Shown piece after piece: positions 57,256 to 64,000 of a stretch of DNA of 64,000 nucleotides. The position numbers were made by a program, and so were the translations under genes. The first letter of the stretch is position 1. Every line of letters starts with the position of its first letter. The notes under the pieces are model-generated. The model had not been told where the DNA came from, made no database searches, and saw only the letters and a program-made list of their open reading frames with translations. Source of the DNA: Rectinema subterraneum (GTDB taxonomy: Bacteria > Spirochaetota > Spirochaetia > Treponematales > Rectinemataceae); NCBI GenBank assembly GCA_009768935.1, contig WESA01000001.1:119004-183003 (forward strand), written 5' to 3'.

Positions 57256-57708
57256 TCACGATGAAGCCTGTCCGAGCGCATGTAGCAATGCATGCAAGCC
57301 AAGGATATAGCTGTATGCTCCAAACCCCGAAATTTGCCCTATACAGACAGGCGCGATAACCGAAGTATGGCGAAACTCTTCACGCTTGTAGATATTCGAA
57401 AGGTGCACCTCGACAGCTGGAATATTGACCGCGGCTATAGCATCCCGAAGGGCAATTGAATAGTGGGTGTACGCGCCCGCGTTTATGACGATGCCGTCGA
57501 TTTTCCCCGCGCAGCTATGTATGTAATCGACAAGCTGGCCTTCGATATTCGACTGATAAAACTCGGTGGTTGCGCCACACTTTTTCGCCTCTTGCTCGAT
57601 TTCCTTGTTGATCTGATCAAGTGTTTCTGCACCATAAATGCCCGGTTCCCGCGTGCCGAGCAAGTTCAGATTGGGGCCATGAATCACTGCGATATTGAGA
57701 TTTTTCAT
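57256..57708 (-). CDS. aroQ: Type II 3-dehydroquinate dehydratase
   Basis: AroQ dehydrates 3-dehydroquinate in the shikimate pathway. The 150-residue protein starts [20 protein letters not shown], with the catalytic Tyr in EPGIYG and [16 protein letters not shown], and the His/Asn segment [23 protein letters not shown] 57708 has GAGAGG upstream; the longer frame to 57804 would overlap the methyltransferase gene. The gene is downstream of a methyltransferase with a 74-bp gap. Confidence 0.95.
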   Translation of the reverse strand: MKNLNIAVIHGPNLNLLGTREPGIYGAETLDQINKEIEQEAKKCGATTEFYQSNIEGQLVDYIHSCAGKIDGIVINAGAYTHYSIALRDAIAAVNIPAVEVHLSNIYKREEFRHTSVIAPVCIGQISGFGAYSYILGLHALLHALGQASS

Positions 57709-57782
57709 GTGAGCCTCTCTTCCAGATATCCTTTTTCGGGCATGAGCCCTGACCGATAGCCTGAATTCATTCGATAACCCCC

Positions 57783-58370
57783 TTATGGCTTGCAGATATA
57801 CCAAGCGCTTTGCGGCCCAACTCTCAGTACTTTTACATCGGAAAAATTGCCAGCAAGCTCCTGCCGGACTGTGCGAATAAAATTGAAATAGTCGCCGCCT
57901 TCGAGATATTCGACGATGCTGGTAAGGAGACGCTTGTTCTCGCTGTAATCGTGAAACAGCACGGTATCCTTACTGATTCTTTTGCATTCGCGATAGAGGA
58001 TGAGCCGGTCTTCCAGAGGCAAGCCATGCGCGACATACGCCGCGCTCACGAGGTCGAATGATGCATCGGCTATGCCATGCGCCCCGAGGATATCGACCAC
58101 CGAACAGCGAAGACCGGATTTTGCCGCGTGCACAATCATTTCCTGAGCCACATCAATGCCTTCGACATCCCATCCTTCAGCCCACAGCGCAGACGTGAAC
58201 GCCCCTGTGCCGCAGCCGATATCGAGCGCCCGCTTGTCATGCGGCGACGGCAGGGCTGTTCTTCCGATATCGAAACATCGGGCATACGATCGCGTCTGGC
58301 CGGCAAAAAACCAGCTGTAGGGTATGGCAATGCGATTGAAAAGCCTAGCATGGCGCTCGCGATGATTCAT
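57783..58370 (-). CDS. Class I SAM-dependent methyltransferase
   Basis: A 195-residue methyltransferase with motif [21 protein letters not shown], then [14 protein letters not shown] and [18 protein letters not shown]. This is the UbiE/Methyltransf_11 type; the acceptor is unknown. The same-strand aroQ lies 74 bp downstream and may be co-transcribed, although no functional link is apparent. Confidence 0.85.
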   Translation of the reverse strand: MNHRERHARLFNRIAIPYSWFFAGQTRSYARCFDIGRTALPSPHDKRALDIGCGTGAFTSALWAEGWDVEGIDVAQEMIVHAAKSGLRCSVVDILGAHGIADASFDLVSAAYVAHGLPLEDRLILYRECKRISKDTVLFHDYSENKRLLTSIVEYLEGGDYFNFIRTVRQELAGNFSDVKVLRVGPQSAWYICKP

Positions 58371-58477
58371 GTTCAGACTATACTATATTTAGTTGTCTCT
58401 GCGAAATCGGGTTGACTTTTGTGCGTGATGCACGGGAATATGACGAGATCTAGACTAGAAAAAAGCGAGGTACTGCA

Positions 58478-59212
58478 GTGCATCGATCTGGGAAAAGGAA
58501 TCTGTTGAGATATGCTGGCTGGTTGCCTTTTTTTATGATGCTGATCACTCTTCCTGCAGCTGCGTATGCAGCCAGTCCGCGCGATATCATATTTGGCGGT
58601 ATTGCCTGGGGCTTGCGACAGACAAGCGGCCCTGTCGATCCGGGACCAAATACATTCAGTAATTCGCCAGATCAGGTGTGGGTGGATGAACAGGGCAGCG
58701 TTCACCTCACCTTGCAAAAGCGCGACAACGTCTGGACCGCTTCCGAAATGATGGCCAAAAAAGACGCTGGCTACGGTACCTATCGATTTACGGTTTCGAG
58801 CTCCGAAAGCTCGCTCGACCCCAATATCGTATTCGGATTTTTCACGTGGGACAAGGCGCCGGAGGCTTTCAACCGCGAAATCGATATCGAGATTTCGAGA
58901 TGGGGAGTCAAGGACGGGCCGAACGGATGGTTCACCGTCCAGCCCTACGATGTCCCCGGAAACCAGCACGCCTTCAATCTGCCCAAAGCCGCAAGCTACA
59001 CATTCGAAATGCGATGGGACAAAGGCCTGGTCGAATTTGTGCTGTACTGCGACGGCAAGCTGAGCGAATACTGGAAATACGCTGGCCGCGTTCCAGAGCC
59101 AGGGCGGGCAAGGCTACGAATCAATCTCTGGCTGTTCAGAGGGAAGGCGCCACAGGGGCCAGGGCCGTACGAGGTGGTTATCTCCGATTTTTCATATGTT
59201 CCTTCGAGATAA
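58478..59212 (+). CDS. Secreted GH16-like glycoside hydrolase
   Basis: A 244-residue exported protein with a signal peptide (PFFMMLITLPAAAYAAS) and a concanavalin-type beta sandwich. The catalytic cluster of family 16, E-I-D-I-E, appears in NREIDIEISRWG near residue 137. The strand patterns around SEMMAKKDAGYGTYRFTVSS and WKYAGRVPEPGRARLRINLWL fit beta-glucanase or laminarinase-like folds. The start is GTG 58478 after GCGAGG. Its substrate is unknown. Confidence 0.78.
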   Translation: MHRSGKRNLLRYAGWLPFFMMLITLPAAAYAASPRDIIFGGIAWGLRQTSGPVDPGPNTFSNSPDQVWVDEQGSVHLTLQKRDNVWTASEMMAKKDAGYGTYRFTVSSSESSLDPNIVFGFFTWDKAPEAFNREIDIEISRWGVKDGPNGWFTVQPYDVPGNQHAFNLPKAASYTFEMRWDKGLVEFVLYCDGKLSEYWKYAGRVPEPGRARLRINLWLFRGKAPQGPGPYEVVISDFSYVPSR

Positions 59213-59322
59213 ACAATTTGCTTTAGCCATAATCAGCTCGGCCTATCGGCTCATATCCGAGCTTGAATCGCGGCCAGTTCTAAGCTAGAGTTATAGTCAA
59301 ATTACTCTATATTGGGGAATCA

Positions 59323-59781
59323 ATGAGAAAACGTATAGCGGTGATCGAGGCTGGTATAAGCGGGCGCCATTCACTTAACCGCAATTGGCGCGGAAAATGG
59401 AACCACTGGCTGCGCAGATCCAAAAAACGCATGCGCTTACGCATGGGCATTCTCTACTATGTGCTTCGCTCAGGCCGCATTCCCTTGAAGACGAAGCTTC
59501 TTGGAAGCCTGGCGCTCGGATACTTTCTGAGCCCGATCGATCTCATTCCCGATTTTATCCCGATTCTCGGACAGCTCGACGACGCTATAATTCTGCCGCT
59601 GCTCATCGCGTTCACCCTGCGCAGTGTGCCAAAAGAGCTTGTGCGCGATTGTGCCCGCAAAGCCATCCGCGAACCAGTATCCTTGTCGAAAAACTGGCGT
59701 GCAGGCGCAGTGGTAGTGCTGATCTGGATATTTATTCTTGCTTTGCTGGGCTGCTGGATTATAAAGTGCATACATGCGTAA
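59323..59781 (+). CDS. YkvA-like DUF1232 membrane protein
   Basis: A 152-residue protein. SLALGYFLSPIDLIPDFIPILGQLDDAIILP is the signature of the DUF1232/YkvA family, and a C-terminal helix (VVVLIWIFILALLGCWII) anchors it in the membrane. Function unknown. The RBS is GGGGAA before ATG 59323. Confidence 0.85.
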   Translation: MRKRIAVIEAGISGRHSLNRNWRGKWNHWLRRSKKRMRLRMGILYYVLRSGRIPLKTKLLGSLALGYFLSPIDLIPDFIPILGQLDDAIILPLLIAFTLRSVPKELVRDCARKAIREPVSLSKNWRAGAVVVLIWIFILALLGCWIIKCIHA

Positions 59782-59882
59782 TGCATAAGCCAGTGCCAGA
59801 AGAATTCATCAAAAAACATTTTCACTCGGTACTGAATTTTTGATATAATCATATTTAGAGCGAATTTGCTTACTCGCAGAGC

Positions 59883-60620
59883 ATGGACATGACCAAAGAC
59901 GGCGAGAAAATGAACCTGACCGCACGCATTTTCTTCAACGCAGGCTTCTATTTTGTGCGCTACATCATATATGGCATAAAAATCTGCGGCACAAAAAATA
60001 TCGAGCGCTGCAAATCGCCCCTTGTCTTTGTGTCCAATCATGAGGGCGCCTTCGGACCAGTGAGCCTTCTTTCGACCTTGCCGGTGCGGGCATATCCATG
60101 GGTCACGCACGAAATCATGTCCAGGCGCGAGTGCGCGGCCTATCTCCAGAAGGATTTCACCGAAGCAGCACTCAAACTGGGCCCCCGGCTCAATGCAATC
60201 GTATCGAAGATCATATGCTATGCCTGCGTCGCCATCATGCAGGCTCTACGCGCAATTCCCGTCTACAGAAACTCGAGAAAGATTCTCGGCACGCTCCAAT
60301 ATAGCCTCAACATGCTCGAACAGGGCAAAAACATTCTCATTTTCCCGGAAATTCCCAGCACCGCGAAGAACACCCAGCTCGGCGACCTCTATACCGGATT
60401 TTTGCACCTTGCGCGCATGTACTACTCACGCCACAGCCAGCCACTCACCTTTGTCCCAATCGCCGTAAACAAGAAAGCGCGCCGCGTCAGCATAGGCTCG
60501 CCCGTCATCTACAACCCCGACAATCCCTTCTGGCTCGAAAAAGAACGTCTCAAACAGGAAATCTCCGGCGAAATTCAGGATATGTTTTCTTCAATGGAAG
60601 AAGCCAGGATTTCGGGGTAG
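59883..60620 (+). CDS. PlsC-like acyltransferase with altered HX4D motif
   Basis: A 245-residue protein related to 1-acylglycerol-3-phosphate acyltransferases. The block VFVSNHEGAFGPVSLLSTLP is in the place of the usual NHxSxxD, but the acidic residue of H-x4-D is Gly here. The later LIFPEIPSTAKN corresponds to FPEG. So it is a divergent subfamily or has changed activity. The start could be 59883 or the ATG at 59910. Confidence 0.75.
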   Translation: MDMTKDGEKMNLTARIFFNAGFYFVRYIIYGIKICGTKNIERCKSPLVFVSNHEGAFGPVSLLSTLPVRAYPWVTHEIMSRRECAAYLQKDFTEAALKLGPRLNAIVSKIICYACVAIMQALRAIPVYRNSRKILGTLQYSLNMLEQGKNILIFPEIPSTAKNTQLGDLYTGFLHLARMYYSRHSQPLTFVPIAVNKKARRVSIGSPVIYNPDNPFWLEKERLKQEISGEIQDMFSSMEEARISG

Positions 60621-60692
60621 AACCTATCGTATAGAGAAGATTGCATGTTTTCCTTGCTGCCTGCATGTACATCAACAATGCATTGAAGCATA

Positions 60693-60715
60693 TGCAAGGT
60701 TCATTACACTATGCA
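60693..60715 (+). repeat. Recurrent 23-bp element, copy 5
   Basis: It contains GGTTCATTACACTATGCA, within three or four substitutions of copies 3 and 4. It ends 4 bp before the -35 hexamer of the FAD oxidoreductase gene. No transposase is nearby. Confidence 0.75.
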
Positions 60716-60719
60716 ATTC

Positions 60720-60748
60720 TTGACTAATTTAATAATCTTTTATATATT
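60720..60748 (+). promoter_or_regulatory. Promoter of the FAD oxidoreductase gene
   Basis: TTGACT (60720-60725) and TATATT (60743-60748) with an ideal 17-bp spacer, 24 bp before the start codon. Confidence 0.75.
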
Positions 60749-60771
60749 GATAAAAAAGGAACGATACTTGT

Positions 60772-61920
60772 ATGAAAATTGTAATTATCGGAAATGGTAT
60801 CGCGGCGACTTCAGCAGCGACGAAGATCCGCGAGTTCGATGCTTCCTGCGAAATCACAATGCTCTCGGATGAAAACACTCCATTTTATTCGAGGCCACGC
60901 CTTCTGGATTACCTTGCCGGAAAGGTTTCATTCGAACAGATCACCATAAAAAGCGAGCAATGGTACAACAAGCTCAATATTGAGCTTGTGAGCGGCGCAA
61001 AAGTCTTCTCTATTACTCCTCAAGAAAACAAGATTATCACGTCCAAGGGCGATATATCCTACGATGCGCTGCTTGTCGCTTCGGGAGCGAGCGCCGCAAC
61101 GCCGCCCTTCTTCAGGCCTGATCTGAAAAACGTTTTTCGGTTGCGCACAAAAGAGGATGCGGATCGAATTATCGCCGCAGCACAACATGTGCGAACTGCC
61201 GCAATCATCGGCGGGGGCCTTCTTGGCATTGAAACCGGATTCGCACTCACCTCCCGGGGGCTCACTACCACGGTTATTGAAATCGCTGATAGGCTTCTCC
61301 CCAAACAGCTCGATGCAGAATCTTCACTGCTTTTGAAAGCGTCTCTTGAAGAAAAAGGGCTGCGCTTTCTGACCGGCAAGCAGGCTGCCGCACTCGATGC
61401 CGACCGGGAAGGGCTTTGTATCACCTGCACTGATGCCACTGTGCTTCGAGCCGATATCATTGTTGTCTCGGCAGGGATACGCCCAAATGTCGGCTTTCTT
61501 GAAGGTTCGGGAGTCAATGTGGGCAGGGGAATCATTGTGGACGAAAAGCTTCGCACAAATATCGGCAATATCTACGCCGCAGGCGACTGCGCCGAGTTCA
61601 GGAGCACGTTGTACGGCATTTGGCCAGCCGCAAAGGAACAGGGAGAGATTGCGGGCGCGATTATCGCGGGCCAGGATGCTGTCTACAACGGGAGTATCAT
61701 GAGCGCAAAGCTCAAGGTCGTGGGGATCGAGGTCGCATCGATAGGGGATATCGCTGTGGGGCTTGGCACAAGAACAGAATCCCAGCGCGAGGGCTCGTCG
61801 TTCAGAAAGCTCTTTTATGAAAACGGCCGGTTGAAAGGCGCGATTCTCATTGGCGATACATCTGATTATTTCAAATTGCAGAAGGAAATAGCACTTCCAG
61901 CTCCTCGCCAATCTGCTTGA
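60772..61920 (+). CDS. NAD(P)/FAD-dependent oxidoreductase
   Basis: A 382-residue class I pyridine nucleotide-disulfide-type flavoprotein resembling rubredoxin/NirB-type reductases. The FAD loop is VIIGNGIAATSAATKI, the NAD loop AAIIGGGLLGIETGFAL, and the second FAD segment IYAAGDCAEF. It lacks a redox-active Cys pair and any C-terminal Fe-S domain, so it probably passes electrons to a separate partner such as rubredoxin. RBS AAAAGGAA. Copy 5 of the 23-bp element precedes its promoter. Confidence 0.87.
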   Translation: MKIVIIGNGIAATSAATKIREFDASCEITMLSDENTPFYSRPRLLDYLAGKVSFEQITIKSEQWYNKLNIELVSGAKVFSITPQENKIITSKGDISYDALLVASGASAATPPFFRPDLKNVFRLRTKEDADRIIAAAQHVRTAAIIGGGLLGIETGFALTSRGLTTTVIEIADRLLPKQLDAESSLLLKASLEEKGLRFLTGKQAAALDADREGLCITCTDATVLRADIIVVSAGIRPNVGFLEGSGVNVGRGIIVDEKLRTNIGNIYAAGDCAEFRSTLYGIWPAAKEQGEIAGAIIAGQDAVYNGSIMSAKLKVVGIEVASIGDIAVGLGTRTESQREGSSFRKLFYENGRLKGAILIGDTSDYFKLQKEIALPAPRQSA

Positions 61921-62044
61921 GCTGGGCGGCAACCAATATTTCCGCGGAATCGGCCGCTTCGTCTTGGCTGAGGCCGAGCTTCATGAAGACTTTGGTACAG
62001 AAATACTCGAGAGCCTTGCGCGGTATGCGAATTGTCCCTGTCAT
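61871..62044 (-). pseudogene. N-terminal remnant of an Ldh_2-type malate/lactate dehydrogenase
   Basis: From ATG 62044, supported by GGAGA upstream, 57 codons read RIPRKALEYFCTKVFMKLG and DEAADSAEILVAAQLKQIG, matching the first helices of Ldh_2 enzymes (which then go on ...DLRGIDSHG). The homology then stops and the frame runs into the 3' end of the convergent FAD oxidoreductase gene by 50 bp. The rest of the enzyme has been lost. Confidence 0.65.
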
Positions 62045-62101
62045 CTTGATTCTCCGGATAAAAGCGAGTACATGTATCAGGATACAACAAGGATTCAATA
62101 A

Positions 62102-63481
62102 ATGGAACTTGCGTTTCTGCATCAATCGACGGCACAACGGCGCGATCGTATTCTGAATGGCCCGATTTCGCAAACGCTTTTATTCCTCGCTGCGCCGACG
62201 CTCATGCTTGGCATCGTGCAGGCGCTCATGCCGCTGATGGACGGGCTTTTTATCAACAATATCGCAGGAACGCTTGTGGCAAGCTCGGTGACGTTCAGCG
62301 AGCCGGTGATCAATATGGCCATGGCGCTTGCGCAAGGCTTGAGTGTGGCGGCGATGGCTATTATAGGACAGCTGAACGGGCGCGGCAGTTTTGATGAATC
62401 CAAGCGCACCTCGACGCAGATTGTTGTGATGGGGTCGATACTTGGCTGCCTTTCGGCGCCGCTGCTCGTGGTCGCGGCTGCTATAATCTCCGCGCGGATC
62501 AATCAGCAGATTTCACATAACGTCTTTCTTTATCTCTCGCTCTACGCGCTTGTTCTGCCTTTCTCGTTCCTTGAATCGATCTACAACGGCCTGAAAAACG
62601 CGAATGGAAAGCCCGAGGCGCCCTTTATCCGCATGGTGCTCATGCTGGCGCTCAAGATCCTTTTCAATTTCGTGTTCATCTACGCGCTCAGGCTGGGCAT
62701 CGTGGGCTGCGTGCTGTCCTCACTCGCTGCAAATATCCTGATAACCGTCTGGATGTTCTGGGAATTATTTGTAAAGAAAGGACCGGACCGGCTCGAGCTG
62801 AGGGGTTTCCGATTCGATATGATGGCCGTGCGCCAGCTTTTCCAGGTTGGCGCCCCAGCCATGCTTAACACCTTCATACTCAATCTCGGTTTTTTCCTTA
62901 TAAATACTGAAGTTGAAAAATACGGGCCGGTTGTGCTGAATGGTCAGGGCATCGCGAACAACATCACGCAGGTAGCCTTCATTTTGCCGGGAGCCTTCAG
63001 CTCGGCAGTCACGACCATGGTGAGCATGAATATCGGCGCCGAGAATCCCGGCAAGGCGAAAAAGTCGCTCGTTGGAGGCGCGGTCCTGAGCGCAATCACC
63101 GCGGCAATCGTCATCGCCGTCATCGTACCGCTCTCGTCGCACCTGACGATTCTTTTCACACGGCGGGCCGACGTGCTTGAGATCGCGAACCGCGCCCTTC
63201 ACATCTACACCTACTCAGTGATCGGCTTCGGCGTGACTATCACGATCCAAGGGGCCTTCATCGGGCTCGGCAAGACCAGGGTGCCGCTCGTGCTTGGCGT
63301 CCTGCGAATATGGTTCCTTCGCTACCTCTTCATCCTGGCGACAGAAAAGTACCTCAAGTACTACGCCGTGTTCTGGGGCAACCTCTTCTCGAACTACACC
63401 GCCTCGTTCATCGCTATCTTCCTCATCTCGAGGACGAGGTGGGAGTCGGCGATACGTCAGAAGGAGCCAAAAAGCTCTTGA
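62102..63481 (+). CDS. MATE-family efflux transporter
   Basis: A 459-residue membrane protein with 12 hydrophobic helices in two halves. Typical sequences are FLAAPTLMLGIVQALMPLMD, ALAQGLSVAAMAIIGQLNGR and GQGIANNITQVAFILPGAFS. Such proteins export cationic drugs or metabolites with Na+ or H+ exchange. The start is ATG 62102, without a strong RBS. It may share regulatory sequence with the divergent Ldh_2 remnant, whose start is 57 bp away. Confidence 0.9.
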   Translation: MELAFLHQSTAQRRDRILNGPISQTLLFLAAPTLMLGIVQALMPLMDGLFINNIAGTLVASSVTFSEPVINMAMALAQGLSVAAMAIIGQLNGRGSFDESKRTSTQIVVMGSILGCLSAPLLVVAAAIISARINQQISHNVFLYLSLYALVLPFSFLESIYNGLKNANGKPEAPFIRMVLMLALKILFNFVFIYALRLGIVGCVLSSLAANILITVWMFWELFVKKGPDRLELRGFRFDMMAVRQLFQVGAPAMLNTFILNLGFFLINTEVEKYGPVVLNGQGIANNITQVAFILPGAFSSAVTTMVSMNIGAENPGKAKKSLVGGAVLSAITAAIVIAVIVPLSSHLTILFTRRADVLEIANRALHIYTYSVIGFGVTITIQGAFIGLGKTRVPLVLGVLRIWFLRYLFILATEKYLKYYAVFWGNLFSNYTASFIAIFLISRTRWESAIRQKEPKSS

Positions 63482-63691
63482 CAGATGGAGAGCGCCGCCT
63501 GGTGCAAGCCTCGAAGGCGAATGCGCTGAGTTTGTGCGCATAGTGGAGGAGAGAAAAATTTATCTAGCACTTAATATTCGCATACAAATAGCCTGACTTT
63601 TGCAGTTCCTGCATTAAAAAAGTGTTGTAATATCTTATTTAATAATGAATAGCGTGTGTTGGTTCATAACAAAAATCTGTAATGCATCTCC

Positions 63692-64000
63692 TTAGTGTTT
63701 TCGCTTTGTCTGGGCAAGAAGATGGCGAATCTCCTGCAAGGTACGCGACTGCTTTGAAAAATCAATCCCAAGATTCTTCCCAATCGCCTCAAGCACCGCA
63801 TCGTAGTAATCAAAGACATAGAGGTTCTTCCCCACGCTCGTGCCGCAGGCACTCGCCAAGGCCTGTTGCATCGCCGCGGCGGAATACTGCCAGTCAAGGC
63901 GATATTCCAAGAGGCGCATGAGGAGTAAACTCACAAAGCAGATGAAAAAGTGCGCGCGAATATGGCTCTCGGTGGAGAGGAAGACCGGCCGCGCCTTGAG
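63692..64000 (-). CDS. IS4/IS1634-like transposase, C-terminal end (cut by window edge)
   Basis: The window ends in the middle of this minus-strand gene, leaving 103 codons. LKARPVFLSTESHIRAHFFI and FVSLLLMRLLEYRLD are the hallmark C-terminal region of IS4/IS1634 DDE transposases (R-P-V-(F/Y)... I-x-A-H). HLLAQTKRKH ends the protein. It is not possible to tell whether the rest of the gene is intact. Confidence 0.78.
   Translation of the reverse strand, partial: LKARPVFLSTESHIRAHFFICFVSLLLMRLLEYRLDWQYSAAAMQQALASACGTSVGKNLYVFDYYDAVLEAIGKNLGIDFSKQSRTLQEIRHLLAQTKRKH

Overview
The window looks like a chromosome segment from a spirochaete, probably a Treponema relative. This is inferred from gene content: a class II (animal/spirochaete type) PurE with no purK, a LolCDE-like ABC system with a LolA-like partner, HD-GYP signalling and OmpA-free barrel proteins ending in Phe. 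No rRNA or marker gene is present to fix the taxon. GC content is high and uniform in roughly 1-23 kb and 49-64 kb. It is lower and patchier in 26-46 kb, which carries most of the mobility signs.

Left part (1-19 kb, minus strand). A molybdenum-cofactor operon reads modE-like, MoeA-like, moaC, moaA (moaA runs off the left edge). Next come a UbiA/MenA prenyltransferase and guaB, then a tightly packed purine operon, purL(SL)-purQ-purC-purE-purF-purD/M-purN-purH, which together with guaB covers most of the route from PRPP to IMP and on to XMP. Only purB is missing from that route. Three of the purine enzymes carry in-frame repeat insertions. Upstream of purL lies an SLC13/ArsB-type transporter behind a yybP-ykoY (manganese) riboswitch with a terminator.

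Middle (18-26 kb). A zinc-ribbon transposase gene is followed by an ABC-F ATPase, ilvE, and a tRNA-Ala(CGC). Directly after the tRNA is a phage-type integrase lacking the expected box II arginine, then an IS5/IS1182-like transposase.

Accessory region (26-49 kb). Two 99-bp direct repeats bracket an 8-kb module: LolD-like ATPase, two FtsX-like permeases, LolA-like protein, barrel protein, response regulator and sensor kinase. Next are an AhpD-like protein and a ferric-reductase-like flavocytochrome. Then comes a catabolic unit: TRAP transporter (dctPQM), the lower meta-cleavage pathway (aldolase, acylating acetaldehyde dehydrogenase, hydratase, C-C hydrolase) and an IclR regulator. Two related palindromes, at the hydrolase promoter and before dctP, suggest one regulator controls both uptake and catabolism. 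Gene remnants (DUF4384, DUF4143) and a GNAT/SecB-like pair follow.

Right part (47-64 kb). An HD-GYP protein, a MoaD/ThiS-ThiF pair, a secreted duplicated tyrosine phosphatase, a nitronate monooxygenase, ilvC, a PDZ lipoprotein with an exported partner, aroQ, a methyltransferase, a GH16-like protein, a YkvA-like protein, an acyltransferase, an FAD oxidoreductase, an Ldh_2 remnant, a MATE exporter and the end of an IS4/IS1634-like transposase.

A 23-bp element (core GGTTCGTnACACTATGCA) recurs at five promoter regions in the same orientation toward the gene. Two of the copies also flank the zinc-ribbon transposase as inverted repeats.
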